Notes: generated by a model from the letters alone, not told the origin. 64,000 nucleotides of DNA from Planctomycetota bacterium (GCA_031261425.1 JAISJR010000052.1:1-64000), one strand, 5' to 3'. Counted from the first letter of the stretch, positions 16,279 to 26,105 are shown. Made by a program: numbers and translations.

Positions 16279-17854
16279 ATGTTCGGCAACCGTCAACGGG
16301 ACACTTACCCCCCCCCCCCCCGTTTTTGCCAATTCGCTTAAATCATTGAGTTGCAAACGCCGCGTGTTGGCGCTTTTCGCCGCCGCGCTGTTTTCATTCA
16401 ATCCATTCACTCCGCAAGCCCAAACCAACGACTTTACCGACGCCGTCGCCGGTATCGTTATCTCTAATCCCAGCAGTTCTGTCAGTGCGGTTTTAACCGT
16501 TTTCACCGGATTAAAGAACGGAGACAACTCTCCCGCTTCGTTAGGCGATAAAATCAAAGCGGCAAAAGCCATTGCGCCGAATGGTGGGTCGTATTGGACG
16601 GCATTGGCAACCGGTATCGAGACGATTTATACTACTCATGTCGCCGAATTCGGTTCGATGATAGATATGACCGATTCTTTAAACATTTGGATTGACGGTT
16701 GGGGCGGTGGCGAGGATGCTCTAGTAGCACTTGTTAGCAAATTTTCCCATAACGGAACCGCCGCCGAATTCGTCGAATCCGTGCAAAAGATAATCGCGTC
16801 AGGTAGCGCGGACAGCGATATTGGCGGCGGTAAAAACGCCGCGACCGCAGTGGCGTTGGTGCTTGACAGCGTGCAACAATTCAACACCGCGATTGGACAA
16901 CAATTCTGCGACTCCGCCGTTCACGGCGTCGCCTTGAACTCGCTTGCCGGCGGCGGAAGTCGCGCCGCGGCGGGCGGAGCGACCGGTTCCGGCGACCGCT
17001 CGTTAGCCGGTTTTATCAAAGCGTATGGCGGCTTTGGCTCGCAGGACAACTATTCCCGCCACGGCAACCGTTACGCCGGTTCGGATTTCGGCGGCGCGGG
17101 CGTGGCGACGGGCGTCGGCTATAAACTGTCGCAAGAACTCGAACTTGGCGCGTTGTTCGGCTACTCGTGGAATCATTCCGAACAGAAAACGCCGGACGGC
17201 GGCACGCATTCGCTCGGCAACGTTACCGACAATACGTTACGCCTTGGTCTTTACGGTAATTTTACGTGGGACAATTTATTCGTTACGTCGTCGCCGACAT
17301 TCGGCATTCACTTGTTGAACGGCGAGCGAACGGTTGGCGCCAACGAAAAAGCGAAAAGCGACCGCACGGGCTTTGATTTCTCGCTGTATAACCGCGCGGG
17401 TTACACGTTTGCTTTGCCGGCGGAATTTTTCATCACGCCGTCCTACGCGCTCGGAATGACCTATCTGCACGACCCCGAACATCGCGAATACGGCGCGTCG
17501 CCGTCGGTCAAATATCACGATTACGACAATTGGTCGTTGTTGCAGGCGCTTGAGGCGCGCGTCGGGCGGCTGTTCCGCGTGAACGATTGCTTCGCGATTC
17601 TGCCGGAAATTTGGGCGGGCTGGGAACACGAATACCTCGACTCGAACGACGCGACGACGACGACGAGTTTCTGGGGACTTCCCTTGACCAATCAGTTCAA
17701 AGTGCAAGGCGTCGCGCAAGACCGCGCGTTGCTCGGCGTCGGGCTGACGACGCTCATCAAAGACAAATACGAGGTCTCCGCCCGCTACGACGAACGCCTC
17801 TGGGACGGCGGACACTTGTCGATGTTCACGGCGGGGGTGAATGTGAAATTTTAA
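16279..17854 (+). CDS. Phase-variable autotransporter-type outer-membrane protein (frameshifted, off)
   Basis: The start ATG at 16279 has AAAGGAGTGAAAA upstream. A run of 14 C (16308-16321) puts the ATG frame out of register, and translation stops at 16339-16341. With 13 or 16 C the ATG would join the long frame that continues to 17854. The joined product has a signal peptide (basic CKRR, then VLALFAAALFSFN), a passenger of about 170 residues and a C-terminal beta barrel from about 225 (FIKAYGGFGSQDNYSRHG) to a terminal phenylalanine (GVNVKF), as in autotransporter barrels. A TTG start at 16346 could in principle give protein without the tract, but it has no ribosome-binding site. Passenger function unknown. 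Confidence 0.82.
16308..16321. repeat. Poly-C tract (14) in the 5' coding region: probable phase-variation switch
   Basis: Fourteen consecutive C, 29 bases after the start codon. Slipped-strand mispairing at such tracts switches surface proteins in other bacteria. The present length is one base above the in-frame length. Confidence 0.85.
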
Positions 17855-17861
17855 CCGGCGC

Positions 17862-18225
17862 TTCGCGCCGTTAAAATTTCAGAGTAGAGAGTTGAGAAAT
17901 CGCGCCGTAGGCGCGAAATGCCGGTAGAAAACCGCCCGATTTGTTATTCCACTAATCGCCCCGCAGGGGCGTGATTATGCATAACCGGCGGTGGAGCACG
18001 AAGCGCGTAACCGCCGGAAAAGCGCCACCGCACGACAAGCCCCGCACGGGGCGGGGTTATTTTGTATGGCGTCGATTCATAATTTCGCCCCTGCGGGGCT
18101 AATTTATTTTCGGCGTTATCCGGCGGTTACGCGGGCGAAACGCCCGCTTCACCGCCGGTTATTCATCATCACGCCCCTGCGGGGCGAGCCGGTAGTTAGC
18201 ACGGTTTTACGGTTGACCGCGTAAC
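17862..18225. repeat. Cluster of GC-rich palindromes
   Basis: Repeated CGCCCCGCAGGGGCG-type palindromes (about 17958, 18039, 18089, 18172) alternate with ACCGGCGGTGGAGC/GTAACCGCCGG segments, the same modules as at 3490-3560. No gene is seen between the autotransporter-like gene and rplD. Confidence 0.7.
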
Positions 18226-18227
18226 AC

Positions 18228-18330
18228 GAGTTTAGAATTGAAAGTTGAGAAGGCGGTTGCGCTTCGCGCGGCTTAAAAAATAAATCCGCTTTTTTTCTCA
18301 ACGCTCAACTTTCAACTCTAAACTCTGCTC
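18228..18330. repeat. GAGAGTT-class heptamer-armed element
   Basis: Left arm GAGTTTAGAATTGAAAGTTGAG, core GGTTGCGCTTCGCGCGGC followed by AAAAAATAAATCCGC, right arm CTCAACTTTCAACTCTAAACTC. Typical constant core with this arm class. Confidence 0.75.
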
Positions 18331-18418
18331 TTTCCCGTCGCCAAAAAATCCGCCGCCGCGCGGCAATTTTATTCGGAATAAGGCGTTCGCGCGGCGGCGC
18401 GCGGCGCGCGTTATGCCG

Positions 18419-18447
18419 GATAAACGCCGGAAAAACCGGCGTTTATC
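18419..18447. other. Perfect 12-bp hairpin upstream of rplD
   Basis: Arms GATAAACGCCGG and CCGGCGTTTATC with an AAAAA loop, about 200 bases before rplD. There is no T run, so it is not a typical terminator. It may be part of the leader of the ribosomal operon or another dispersed palindrome. The flanks to 18647 hold no recognisable gene. Confidence 0.45.
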
Positions 18448-18647
18448 GCGCTTTGGGTCCGTCGCGAAAAAAAAATCCCGCGCGGCGGAAAAAAACAAAA
18501 AAAATCTATTGCGGCGCGTTGGGTTTTTCATACGATATTCGCCTCACGAATTTAACGCGCCGGAAAAACGGGCGCGCAGAAAAACGACGCGGTTAAGCGG
18601 TGTCCGCCGAGCGGTTGCGGACGCTATTTTTTTCGGGAACGAGAACG

Positions 18648-19271
18648 ATGGAACTTTCTGTCTATAACCAACAGGGCGAGCAGGTCGAGACGATTAGTTT
18701 TGACGAGTCGTGTCTCGGCAAGTTTGTCAACTACGATTTACTGCACCAGGCGATTGTCGCTTTTCAGGCGAACCAACGTTTGGGCACGCATTACACGAAA
18801 AACCGTCGCGCGATTATCTGTCGCAAAGGCAAACCGTTTAAGCAAAAAGGCACCGGCAACGCGCGTATGGGTTATCGCGGTCGCGTGGGCAGTCGCGGCG
18901 GCGCCGTGGCGCACGGACCGAAACCGCGCGATTATCGCTTGGATATGCCGCGTCAAGCCAAAAGAGCCGCGTTGAAAAGCGCTTTGCTCGGCAAACTCCG
19001 TGAACAAGAAGTCGTCGTGGTCAATAGTTTGCCGGTCGGCGAACAACCGAAAACCAAAGAAATCGCGACGGTGATTAAAAATCTGAAAATCGACCGCTCG
19101 TGTTTGTTGGTAACGTCGGGCTACAACGAAAATCTTTACAAGAGCGTGCGCAATCTGCCGCGGGTGGAAATCCTACCGTTGGCGGATTTGCACGCTTATG
19201 CCGTGTTGAAACCCGACCGCCTCCTTTTCACCAAAGAGGCGTTGCTCGCCGTTTCGCAGGAGGCCAAATAA
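18648..19271 (+). CDS. rplD: 50S ribosomal protein L4
   Basis: First gene of the long ribosomal operon. The conserved loop (KGTGNARMGYRGRVGSRGG) and C-terminal Rossmann-like region (VNSLPVGEQPKTKE) identify L4. The ATG at 18648 (MELSVYNQQGEQV) fits the family N-terminus; the longer reading from 18600 has none. In most bacteria S10 and L3 precede L4; here about 790 bases of non-coding repeats do. The stop codon overlaps the rplW start (TAATG). Confidence 0.95.
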   Translation: MELSVYNQQGEQVETISFDESCLGKFVNYDLLHQAIVAFQANQRLGTHYTKNRRAIICRKGKPFKQKGTGNARMGYRGRVGSRGGAVAHGPKPRDYRLDMPRQAKRAALKSALLGKLREQEVVVVNSLPVGEQPKTKEIATVIKNLKIDRSCLLVTSGYNENLYKSVRNLPRVEILPLADLHAYAVLKPDRLLFTKEALLAVSQEAK

Positions 19272-19552
19272 TGAACGCGCAAAATATCATTAAATATCCT
19301 TACGTTTCCGAAAAAGCCACCGATTGCACGACGAAGCAAAATGTTTATGTCTTTGTCGTCGCGAACGACGCGATGAAAGACGATGTGCGGGCGGCGGTGA
19401 AAGAGATGTGGGACGTAACGCCGGTCGGTGTGCGCACGTTATACACGAATCCGAAAAAACGGCGGCGCGGCGCGAAAGTCGGTTACACCGCTTCGATTAA
19501 AAAAGCGTTCGTGCGGTTGCGGGAAAACGAGACGATTTCCATTCTGAAATAA
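19271..19552 (+). CDS. rplW: 50S ribosomal protein L23
   Basis: 93 residues. Recognised by IIKYPYVSEKATD near the N-terminus and the basic loop NPKKRRRGAKVGY. GGAGG precedes the ATG, which overlaps the rplD stop by one base, so the two are translationally coupled. L23 lines the polypeptide exit and docks trigger factor and SRP. Confidence 0.95.
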   Translation: MNAQNIIKYPYVSEKATDCTTKQNVYVFVVANDAMKDDVRAAVKEMWDVTPVGVRTLYTNPKKRRRGAKVGYTASIKKAFVRLRENETISILK

Positions 19553-19606
19553 AAATTTTTAGCCGTGATTCTCGCGTTTGACGGCTTGAAAAAAGACAGG
19601 TTGAAA

Positions 19607-20440
19607 ATGGGTATTAAAAAATTTAATCCGTTGACGCCTTCGTTGCGGCAGATGACGAAGTTGGATTACGCGGAAATCACGACCGATGAGCCGGAAAAAA
19701 CATTGACGGAAACGTTGGTGCCGACCGGCGGGCGCAATAATCGCGGTTTGATTACGTGTCGTCATAAAGGTTCCGGCGCGAAGCGTCTGTATCGGCAAAT
19801 TGATTTTAAGCGCCTCGACCGCGACGGCGTCGAAGCGAAAGTGGCGACGATTGAATACGACCCGAACCGGACGGCGAATATCGCGCTGTTGCATTACACC
19901 GACGGCGTTAAGCGCTACATTCTCGCGCCGAAAGGGTTGACCGTCGGGATGCGCGTGACGAACGGGGAAAAAGCCGAGCCGGAAGTCGGCAATTGTTTGC
20001 CGTTGCAAAATATCCCGCTTGGTTTGCAAATTCATAATATCGAGTTGAATCCGGGGCAGGGCGGCAAGTTTGTGCGTTCGGCGGGAATGGCGGCGACGCT
20101 GATGGCGAAAGAGCAGTATTTGGCGATTTTGTTGATGCCGTCGGGCGAAATGCGCAAAGTCGATATTCGCTGTCGAGCGACAATTGGCGTGGTTGGCAAC
20201 GAAGACCAGGCGATGGTCAATATCGGCAAAGCCGGACGGACGCGCCATATGGGAATTCGTCCGACGGTGCGCGGTAGCACGATGAACCCGATTGACCACC
20301 CGCTCGGCGGCGGCGAAGGGCGACGCGCCGGCGGCAAACACTTCTGCAGTCCGACGGGCGTGTATGCTCGCGGCGGCAAAACCCGTAATCGCAAAGCGCT
20401 GAGTAATAAGATGATTATCAGCCGGCGGAAGAAAAAATAG
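19607..20440 (+). CDS. rplB: 50S ribosomal protein L2
   Basis: 277 residues, needed for the peptidyl-transferase centre. Recognisable segments are [12 protein letters not shown] at the start, [16 protein letters not shown] and the C-terminal catalytic-centre loop [15 protein letters not shown]. The ATG at 19607 gives the family N-terminus; the longer reading from 19565 adds 14 non-conserved residues. Confidence 0.95.
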   Translation: MGIKKFNPLTPSLRQMTKLDYAEITTDEPEKTLTETLVPTGGRNNRGLITCRHKGSGAKRLYRQIDFKRLDRDGVEAKVATIEYDPNRTANIALLHYTDGVKRYILAPKGLTVGMRVTNGEKAEPEVGNCLPLQNIPLGLQIHNIELNPGQGGKFVRSAGMAATLMAKEQYLAILLMPSGEMRKVDIRCRATIGVVGNEDQAMVNIGKAGRTRHMGIRPTVRGSTMNPIDHPLGGGEGRRAGGKHFCSPTGVYARGGKTRNRKALSNKMIISRRKKK

Positions 20441-20456
20441 TAAATATAAGGGTGTG

Positions 20457-20524
20457 GAATTGGGAGTTTTGGAGTAATCTGAAATTCTTAATTCTTGATT
20501 CTTAATTCTCAATTAGGAATTGAA
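20457..20524. repeat. Partial AATTAAG heptamer element
   Basis: Between rplB and rpsS: GAATTGGGAGTTTTGGAG, then ATTCTTAATTCTTGATTCTTAATTC. It is a short, degenerate member of the intergenic heptamer family. Confidence 0.55.
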
Positions 20525-20526
20525 AG

Positions 20527-20796
20527 ATGGGACGTTCTACGAAAAAAGGACCTTACGTTGACGATAAGTTGTTCGGCAAGGTCATCAAGCAAAAGCAAAA
20601 GGGCGCGCGGGAGCCGATTAAAACGTGGGCGCGGGCTTGCACGATTGTGCCGGAATTTGTCGGGCATAACTTTAACGTCCACGACGGGCATAAATTCGTC
20701 GGACTGTTCGTTACCGAGGCGATGGTCGGGCATAAATTAGGCGAATTTGCGATTACGCGCACGTATCACGGTCATAGCGGTAACAACAAAAGTTAA
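20527..20796 (+). CDS. rpsS: 30S ribosomal protein S19
   Basis: 89 residues. It starts [15 protein letters not shown] and contains [14 protein letters not shown] and [16 protein letters not shown], all typical of S19 in the head of the small subunit. Between rplB and rplV, as in the standard S10 operon. Confidence 0.95.
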   Translation: MGRSTKKGPYVDDKLFGKVIKQKQKGAREPIKTWARACTIVPEFVGHNFNVHDGHKFVGLFVTEAMVGHKLGEFAITRTYHGHSGNNKS

Positions 20797-20826
20797 TTAA
20801 CAATTAAGAATTGAGGGTATGGCAAA

Positions 20827-21165
20827 ATGTCTTATTTGGCGAAACATCGTGGCGCGCCGCTCAGTCCGCGCAAAGCCCGTTTGATTATTGATTTGATTCG
20901 CGGCAAGGATTTGGGGATGGCGTTGTCGGTTTTGCAGTTCGCGCCGCAACGCGCCGCGAAATTGCTCTATAAAGTGGTGCGTAGCGCGCAAGCCAACGCC
21001 GAAAATCTGGGCGTGGAAGACGTTGATAAATTGTATGTGTCGAAAGCGTGGGTGGACGAAAGTTTTCGGATTAAGCGTTTCCGTCCGCGCTCGCGCGGTA
21101 TGGCTAATCCTTACGTTCGCCGCCGGAGCCATTTGTGTGTCGAGTTGGATGTGCGCGGGGAATAA
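20827..21165 (+). CDS. rplV: 50S ribosomal protein L22
   Basis: 112 residues with the exit-tunnel beta hairpin region (RFRPRSRGMANPYVRRRSHL). The AKHRGAPLSPRKARLIIDLIR segment is the L22 N-terminus. The ATG lies 30 bases after rpsS. Confidence 0.94.
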   Translation: MSYLAKHRGAPLSPRKARLIIDLIRGKDLGMALSVLQFAPQRAAKLLYKVVRSAQANAENLGVEDVDKLYVSKAWVDESFRIKRFRPRSRGMANPYVRRRSHLCVELDVRGE

Positions 21166-21223
21166 ATTCAGATAAGGTTTTATCAAAGAAAATTTTTAAT
21201 TGCGGCAAACATAGGATTATCAG

Positions 21224-21874
21224 ATGGGACAGAAAGTTCATCCAATCGGGTTTCGGACGGGAGTAACGCGGGATTGGGAATCGCGCTGGTATGCCGACAA
21301 ACAGCATTTCGGGCAATACATCTGCGAGGACTTCAACATCCGCAAATACGTCAACAAAAATCTCGCGGCGGCGAATATCGCCAAGACCGAAATTGAGCGC
21401 GACCAAAATGAAATCGAAGTAATTATCCACGCGGCGCGTCCCGGTTTGGTCATCGGGCGGCGCGGTTCGGAAGTCGATAAAATTCGCGGCGACCTGCGGA
21501 AAATCGCGGGCGGACGCAATATCCAGATTAAAATTCGTGAAGTTCAGCAACCGGAACTTAATTCGCAATTGGTCGCGGCGGGTATCGCGGAGCAAATTGT
21601 CAAGCGCGTTAATTATCGCCGCGCGATTAAAAAAGCGGTGGAAACTTGCGTTAACGCCGGCGCGTTCGGCGTGAAAGTGCGGGTTGCGGGGCGGCTCGCG
21701 GGCGCGGAAATTGCTCGCGCCGACGGTTACACGGTCGGCAACTTGCCGTTGCAGAAACTGCGGGCGATTATTGACTACGGTTTCGCCGAAGCGGCGACGA
21801 CGGTCGGCAACATCGGAATTAAAGTTTGGATTTACAAAGGCGATGTCGATATGGTCGCCAAGGAGAGTAAATAA
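21224..21874 (+). CDS. rpsC: 30S ribosomal protein S3
   Basis: 216 residues. MGQKVHPIGFRTGV start, type II KH domain with PGLVIGRRGSEVDK, and C-terminal domain with GRLAGAEIARADGYTVGNLPL. S3 forms part of the mRNA entry channel. Its stop overlaps the rplP start (TAATG). Confidence 0.95.
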   Translation: MGQKVHPIGFRTGVTRDWESRWYADKQHFGQYICEDFNIRKYVNKNLAAANIAKTEIERDQNEIEVIIHAARPGLVIGRRGSEVDKIRGDLRKIAGGRNIQIKIREVQQPELNSQLVAAGIAEQIVKRVNYRRAIKKAVETCVNAGAFGVKVRVAGRLAGAEIARADGYTVGNLPLQKLRAIIDYGFAEAATTVGNIGIKVWIYKGDVDMVAKESK

Positions 21875-22296
21875 TGCCAGCGAATATGCCGAGACAGGTC
21901 AAGCACCGCAAAATGCAGAAACGGCGCATTCGCGGCAAAGCGACCACAAATAATACCGTGGCTTTCGGCGATTACGGGATTCAATCGCTTGAAACCGGAC
22001 GGGTAACGTCGCAACAGATTGAGGCGGCGCGGGTGGCGGCGAACCGGTTGTTGGGGCGGAGCGGCAAGATTTTTATCCGCATTTTTCCGCAACGCTCGGC
22101 GACGGCGCAACCGGCGGAAACTCGTATGGGCAAGGGTAAAGGCGATATTGAGTATTGGTATGCGGAGGTTAAACCCGGCACGGTGATGTTTGAGATTGCC
22201 GGCGTGGATAAAGTGTTGGCGCAACAGGCGTTTCGTCGGCAGGCGTATAAGTTGCCGGTAAAAACGTGTATGACGGAACGGAGGCATACGGTATGA
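21874..22296 (+). CDS. rplP: 50S ribosomal protein L16
   Basis: 140 residues. MPANMPRQVKHRKMQKRRIRG is close to the L16 start, and RMGKGKGDIEYWYAEVKPG is the signature loop near the A site. It overlaps rpsC by one base and rpmC by four. Confidence 0.95.
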   Translation: MPANMPRQVKHRKMQKRRIRGKATTNNTVAFGDYGIQSLETGRVTSQQIEAARVAANRLLGRSGKIFIRIFPQRSATAQPAETRMGKGKGDIEYWYAEVKPGTVMFEIAGVDKVLAQQAFRRQAYKLPVKTCMTERRHTV

Positions 22297-22496
22297 AACC
22301 GGGCGAAATTCGGGCGATGTCCGAGGCGGCGATTTTGAGCGATATTGCCGACAAACAAAAGAAAATTTTGGAAACGCGATGCGCGGTGGCGATGGGCGAC
22401 GAAGTGAACGCGGCGGATTTGAAAAAAATGAAACGCGATGTGGCTCGTCTTTACACGATTAAGCGGGAAAAAGAATTAAGCGAGGGCGCCAAATGA
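22293..22496 (+). CDS. rpmC: 50S ribosomal protein L29
   Basis: 67 residues with the helix-turn-helix form MKPGEIRAMSEAAI...KKMKRDVARLYTIKREKEL of L29. The ATG at 22293 overlaps the rplP stop (ATGA) and gives the family length. Followed by an ATGA overlap with rpsQ. Confidence 0.92.
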   Translation: MKPGEIRAMSEAAILSDIADKQKKILETRCAVAMGDEVNAADLKKMKRDVARLYTIKREKELSEGAK

Positions 22497-22756
22497 GCGA
22501 GCAAAAACGAAATGTCCGCCGGTCGATTGTCGGCACGGTAACCAGCGACAAAATGGACAAGACCATCAAGGTTGAAGTCAATGTTTCGGTGAAACACCCG
22601 AAATATGAAAAACGGGTGAATCGCCGCTCGGTGTTCGCGGCGCACGACGAGAAAAACGAAGCGAAAAGCGGCGACCTCGTCGAAATCGAAGAAACCCGCA
22701 AATTGTCGAAAACGAAATGTTTTCGCTTGGTGAAAGTGCTGAAAAATTCCAATTAG
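22493..22756 (+). CDS. rpsQ: 30S ribosomal protein S17
   Basis: 87 residues. OB-fold protein with GTVTSDKMDKTIKVEVNVSVKHPKYEKRV, the S17 signature, and ETRKLSKTKCFRLVKVL near the end. Start overlaps rpmC by four bases. Confidence 0.94.
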   Translation: MSEQKRNVRRSIVGTVTSDKMDKTIKVEVNVSVKHPKYEKRVNRRSVFAAHDEKNEAKSGDLVEIEETRKLSKTKCFRLVKVLKNSN

Positions 22757-22774
22757 CCGGAACAGGTGGTTATT

Positions 22775-23146
22775 ATGATTCAGATGCAAACCATTTTAGA
22801 TGTCGCCGACAACACCGGCGCGAAAAAAGCGATGTGTATCAAGGTGTTGGGGGACACGCGCCGCCGCTATGCGTCTTTGGGCGATGTGGTGGTGTTGGCG
22901 ATTAAGAAAACGATTCCGGGTTCGCCGACGATTAAACAAGGCGCGGTGGCGAAAGGGGTTATCGTGCGGGTGAAAAAAGAGGTGAAACGCCACGACGGTT
23001 CGTCGATTCGCTTTGACAGCAACGCGGTGGTGTTGGTTGACGGCGAAAACAATCCGCGCGGCACTCGTATATTCGGGGCGGTGGCGCGGGAGTTGCGGCA
23101 AAAGAATTTTATGAAAATCGTCTCGTTGGCGCCGGAAGTGGTGTAG
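22775..23146 (+). CDS. rplN: 50S ribosomal protein L14
   Basis: 123 residues. The [20 protein letters not shown] start and C-terminal [21 protein letters not shown] identify L14. The ATG at 22775 follows CAGGTGG and matches the family; an upstream GTG at 22766 is less likely. Confidence 0.94.
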   Translation: MIQMQTILDVADNTGAKKAMCIKVLGDTRRRYASLGDVVVLAIKKTIPGSPTIKQGAVAKGVIVRVKKEVKRHDGSSIRFDSNAVVLVDGENNPRGTRIFGAVARELRQKNFMKIVSLAPEVV

Positions 23147-23187
23147 TTGTCCAAGTTATATTTACGGGTAATGGTAGTTTGCAGTAA

Positions 23188-23302
23188 TAATTAACAATGC
23201 ACAATTAACAATTAAAATAATGGAGTTTGACAAGTTAAAAATCGCTTCGCGCCATTTCTAATAACTAATTCCGCAATTGTTAATTGTGCATTGTTAATTG
23301 TT
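23188..23302. repeat. AATTAAC heptamer-armed element
   Basis: Between rplN and rplX. Left arm AATTAACAATGCACAATTAACAATT, then GGAGTTTGACAAG, core ATCGCTTCGCG with AATAACTAATTCCG, right arm exactly complementary. Inside an otherwise tightly packed operon. Confidence 0.8.
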
Positions 23303-23326
23303 CTGTTTTCCGGCAGGAATAAAAAT

Positions 23327-23737
23327 ATGGCTCAGGTAGCGAAAAAAATAAAGACCAAATTGCGGGTCGGCGATTTGGTGCAACGGATTGCCGGTCGCGG
23401 GACTTCCGGCAAACGGCGTGGCGCGGCGGACGACCGGCAACCGCGGGGTAAAATCGTCAGCATTGATTTTACGTCGGGGCGGGCGGTGGTGAGCGGTTTG
23501 AATACGGTTTATCGCCACAAAAAGCGCACCGACAAAAATGACCCGAACAGCGGCGGGCGCATCGAAAAAGAAGCGCCGATTCATTTAAGCAATTTGATGT
23601 TGGTTGACCCGACGAAAGATGAAATTACGCGCATTGGCGCGAAAACGATTGAATTTACCGACCAAGGAAAAACGAAAAGTCGGCGTGTCCGCGTGGCGAA
23701 ATTGAGCGGCACGGAACTTCCGGGAGGCAAAAGATAA
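23327..23737 (+). CDS. rplX: 50S ribosomal protein L24
   Basis: 136 residues. KOW-type motif LRVGDLVQRIAGRGTSGKRRG, then RIEKEAPIHLSNLMLVDP and GTKSRRVRVAK-like end. I take the ATG at 23327 (CAGGAAT upstream); the longer reading from 23291 starts inside the repeat. L24 nucleates large-subunit assembly. Confidence 0.92.
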   Translation: MAQVAKKIKTKLRVGDLVQRIAGRGTSGKRRGAADDRQPRGKIVSIDFTSGRAVVSGLNTVYRHKKRTDKNDPNSGGRIEKEAPIHLSNLMLVDPTKDEITRIGAKTIEFTDQGKTKSRRVRVAKLSGTELPGGKR

Positions 23738-23740
23738 GCA

Positions 23741-24298
23741 ATGTCGCTCAGTCAAGAAAAATATCAAAAAGAAGTCGTGCCGGCGTTGCGCGAGGAATTC
23801 GGCATCAAAAATATCAACGCGGTGCCGCGTTTGGTGAAGGTTTGTTTGAATATGGGCGTGGGCAAAGCGATTGACGAAGCCAAAGTTCTGGACGTGGCGA
23901 AAAAGGACTTGACGCTGATTGCCGGTCAGGCGGCGGCGGTAACGACGGCGAAAGTCGCGATTAGCAACTTTCATTTGCGCGAAGGGCAGAGAATCGGTTG
24001 CCGCGTTACTTTGCGCCGCCAACGGATGTATGAATTTATCGACCGCTTGATTAACGTGGCGATTCCGCGCATCCGCGACTTCCGGGGCGTCAAAGACCGC
24101 GCGTTCGACAAGCAGGGCAATTATTCGCTCGGTATCGAGGATATTAACATTTTCCCGGAAATTAATACCGACGCGGCGGAATACAATTTGGGGATGGACG
24201 TTACGTTTGTGATTAAGAACAGCGCCGGCGCGGAACAGAGCAAGCGTTTTCTGAAATTGTTAGGGATGCCGTTCGTGGAACGGGATAAAAAGGAATAG
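23741..24298 (+). CDS. rplE: 50S ribosomal protein L5
   Basis: 185 residues. [41 protein letters not shown] and [20 protein letters not shown] are characteristic of L5, which binds 5S rRNA and contacts the P-site tRNA. Starts 3 bases after rplX. Confidence 0.95.
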   Translation: MSLSQEKYQKEVVPALREEFGIKNINAVPRLVKVCLNMGVGKAIDEAKVLDVAKKDLTLIAGQAAAVTTAKVAISNFHLREGQRIGCRVTLRRQRMYEFIDRLINVAIPRIRDFRGVKDRAFDKQGNYSLGIEDINIFPEINTDAAEYNLGMDVTFVIKNSAGAEQSKRFLKLLGMPFVERDKKE

Positions 24299-24302
24299 AC
24301 CA

Positions 24303-24488
24303 ATGGCTCGGACCTCATTAAAAGTCAAGGCGAAAAAGCCGGCGAAATTTTCCACCCGCGCTTATACCCGTTGCGAACTGTGCGGACGGGCGCGGGCGGT
24401 GTATCGTAAATTCAAACTTTGTCGCCTGTGTTTTCGCAAACTCGCCAACGAAGGCAAATTGCCGGGCGTGATGAAATCAAGTTGGTAA
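24303..24488 (+). CDS. rpsN: 30S ribosomal protein S14, zinc-ribbon type
   Basis: 61 residues, the short (C+) form. A zinc ribbon is formed by Cys24, Cys27, Cys40 and Cys43, and the chain ends GVMKSSW as in type Z S14. Starts 4 bases after rplE. Confidence 0.95.
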   Translation: MARTSLKVKAKKPAKFSTRAYTRCELCGRARAVYRKFKLCRLCFRKLANEGKLPGVMKSSW

Positions 24489-24541
24489 GTCGGCGAAAAG
24501 AGTGAAACGGAAAACGTAAATTAAAAAGAGGATAAGATAAA

Positions 24542-24940
24542 ATGAGTATGACCAGTCCGATAGCGGATATGTTGACGCGGATACGCAACGCTTTGGCGCA
24601 ACGCAAGCCGGAAGTGCAGATGCCGTCGTCGAAAGTAAAGTTGAACATCGCCGAAGTGTTGCAACGCGAGGGATACATCAGCGGTTTTGAGATTGTCGAA
24701 AAACCGTATCAGAACGACTTGAAAATTGCGTTGAAATACGGTCCCGAAGGCGAATTTGTCATTCAGAAAATTAACGGTTATTCGACGCCGGGTTGCCGCC
24801 GTTACCGTAAAGTGAGCGATATTCCGTCGGTGATGAACGGTTTGGGCATCGCGATTGTCAGCACCAATCAAGGCGTGCTGTCCGACCGCGAATGTCGCGC
24901 CAAAAATGTCGGCGGTGAGGTTTTTTGCACCGTTTATTAA
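24542..24940 (+). CDS. rpsH: 30S ribosomal protein S8
   Basis: 132 residues. The [15 protein letters not shown] start and C-terminal [27 protein letters not shown] are S8 signatures. AGAGGATAAG precedes the ATG. In other bacteria S8 represses its own operon; no operator was identifiable. Confidence 0.95.
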   Translation: MSMTSPIADMLTRIRNALAQRKPEVQMPSSKVKLNIAEVLQREGYISGFEIVEKPYQNDLKIALKYGPEGEFVIQKINGYSTPGCRRYRKVSDIPSVMNGLGIAIVSTNQGVLSDRECRAKNVGGEVFCTVY

Positions 24941-24946
24941 AAAATA

Positions 24947-25065
24947 ACTTATCCACGAATCTTCACGAATGAGAACCGTTTAACCGATTGATAAGGAAAT
25001 AATTCGTGGAAAACTTGGAACGCACACTAACTTTCTCTTCGTTCGGTTTCGTGGACTAATCTCTT
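24947..25065. repeat. CACGAATT-class intergenic element
   Basis: Between rpsH and rplF: ATCCACGAATCTTCACGAATG at the left, CGCACACTAACTTTCTCTTCG plus GGTTTCGTGG at the right. It belongs to the class with CACGAATTA units seen at 26800, 36683, 49566 and 53087. Confidence 0.65.
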
Positions 25066-25110
25066 TAATCAATAATTGATGAATTTTAATTCGCAGAAAT
25101 TGGTGGTATT

Positions 25111-25668
25111 ATGTCGCGTATAGGTCGAAAACCCGTAACTGTTCCTGCCGGCGTGGATATTAAATTTGCCGGCGGTTTGTTGACGGTCAAAGGTCCGAAA
25201 GGGCAATTAACCCAAACGATTAAAGCGGGCGTGTCGTTCAAAACCGAAAACGGGCAAGCGGTGGTCGAGCGTTCCGACGACACCAAAGCGTTGCGGTCGT
25301 TGCACGGTTTGTATCGGGCGTTGTTGGCGAATATGATTGCCGGCGTTACCGCCGGTTACGAGCGGACGTTGCGAATTGTCGGCACCGGTTATCGGGTGGA
25401 ACTAAAAGGCACGGCGTTGGAAGTTACCGCCGGTTATTGCCATCCGGTAAAATTTGCGGCTCCGGCGGGGATTACCTTTGAACTGCCCAAGTCGAACAGT
25501 CGCGAATATATGGATTTTACGGTTAAAGGTATTGACCGGCAAAAAGTTATGGAGACGGCGGCGCAATTGCGGAAAATCCGTCCGCCGGATTTATATCAGG
25601 GTAAAGGCATTCGTTATTTGGACGAAACGCCGCGGCGGTTGGAAGGCAAGAGTTTCGGTTCGGCGTAA
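25111..25668 (+). CDS. rplF: 50S ribosomal protein L6
   Basis: 185 residues. MSRIGRKPVTVPAGVDIKF start, LHGLYRALLANMIAGVTAGYE, and the C-terminal RPPDLYQGKGIRYLDE motif are L6 hallmarks. L6 sits near the factor-binding stalk base. Confidence 0.95.
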   Translation: MSRIGRKPVTVPAGVDIKFAGGLLTVKGPKGQLTQTIKAGVSFKTENGQAVVERSDDTKALRSLHGLYRALLANMIAGVTAGYERTLRIVGTGYRVELKGTALEVTAGYCHPVKFAAPAGITFELPKSNSREYMDFTVKGIDRQKVMETAAQLRKIRPPDLYQGKGIRYLDETPRRLEGKSFGSA

Positions 25669-25702
25669 TTTGAATTTAGTTAAAAATTAACGGGGTTAAG
25701 CA

Positions 25703-26062
25703 ATGGATACCTTTATTAAAAAAAACGCGCAACTGAAACGCCGCCATTTGCGTTTGCGGAATAAAATTACCGGCACGGCGGAGCGTCCGCGTTTGTATGT
25801 GTTTCGCACCGCTAAACATATTTACGCGCAAATAATTGACGATGTCGCGGGCAAGACCTTGGCGTCGGCGACGAGTAACGTCAAAGCGTTCGGGCAAAGC
25901 GGCGGCAATATCGCGGGCGCGAAAAAAGTCGGCGAATTATTGGCGCAGACGGCGAAAGCCAAAAATATCGAAACGGTGGTTTTTGACCGCGGCGGGCGCA
26001 AATATCACGGGCGGGTAAAAGCGTTAGCCGACGGTGTGCGCGCGGGCGGCGTTAAATTCTAA
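25703..26062 (+). CDS. rplR: 50S ribosomal protein L18
   Basis: 119 residues. [21 protein letters not shown] and the C-terminal [18 protein letters not shown] identify L18, a 5S rRNA-binding protein. Lies 34 bases after rplF. Confidence 0.95.
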   Translation: MDTFIKKNAQLKRRHLRLRNKITGTAERPRLYVFRTAKHIYAQIIDDVAGKTLASATSNVKAFGQSGGNIAGAKKVGELLAQTAKAKNIETVVFDRGGRKYHGRVKALADGVRAGGVKF

Positions 26063-26105
26063 AAAACTTTTCCATTGCACCGAGTTGTAATTAAGGAGTT
26101 ATATC

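Noticed and set aside
18413-18667. 84-codon basic reading frame just before rplD
   Set aside because: It spans a perfect hairpin, has no ribosome-binding site and overlaps the rplD start; S10 and L3 motifs are absent.
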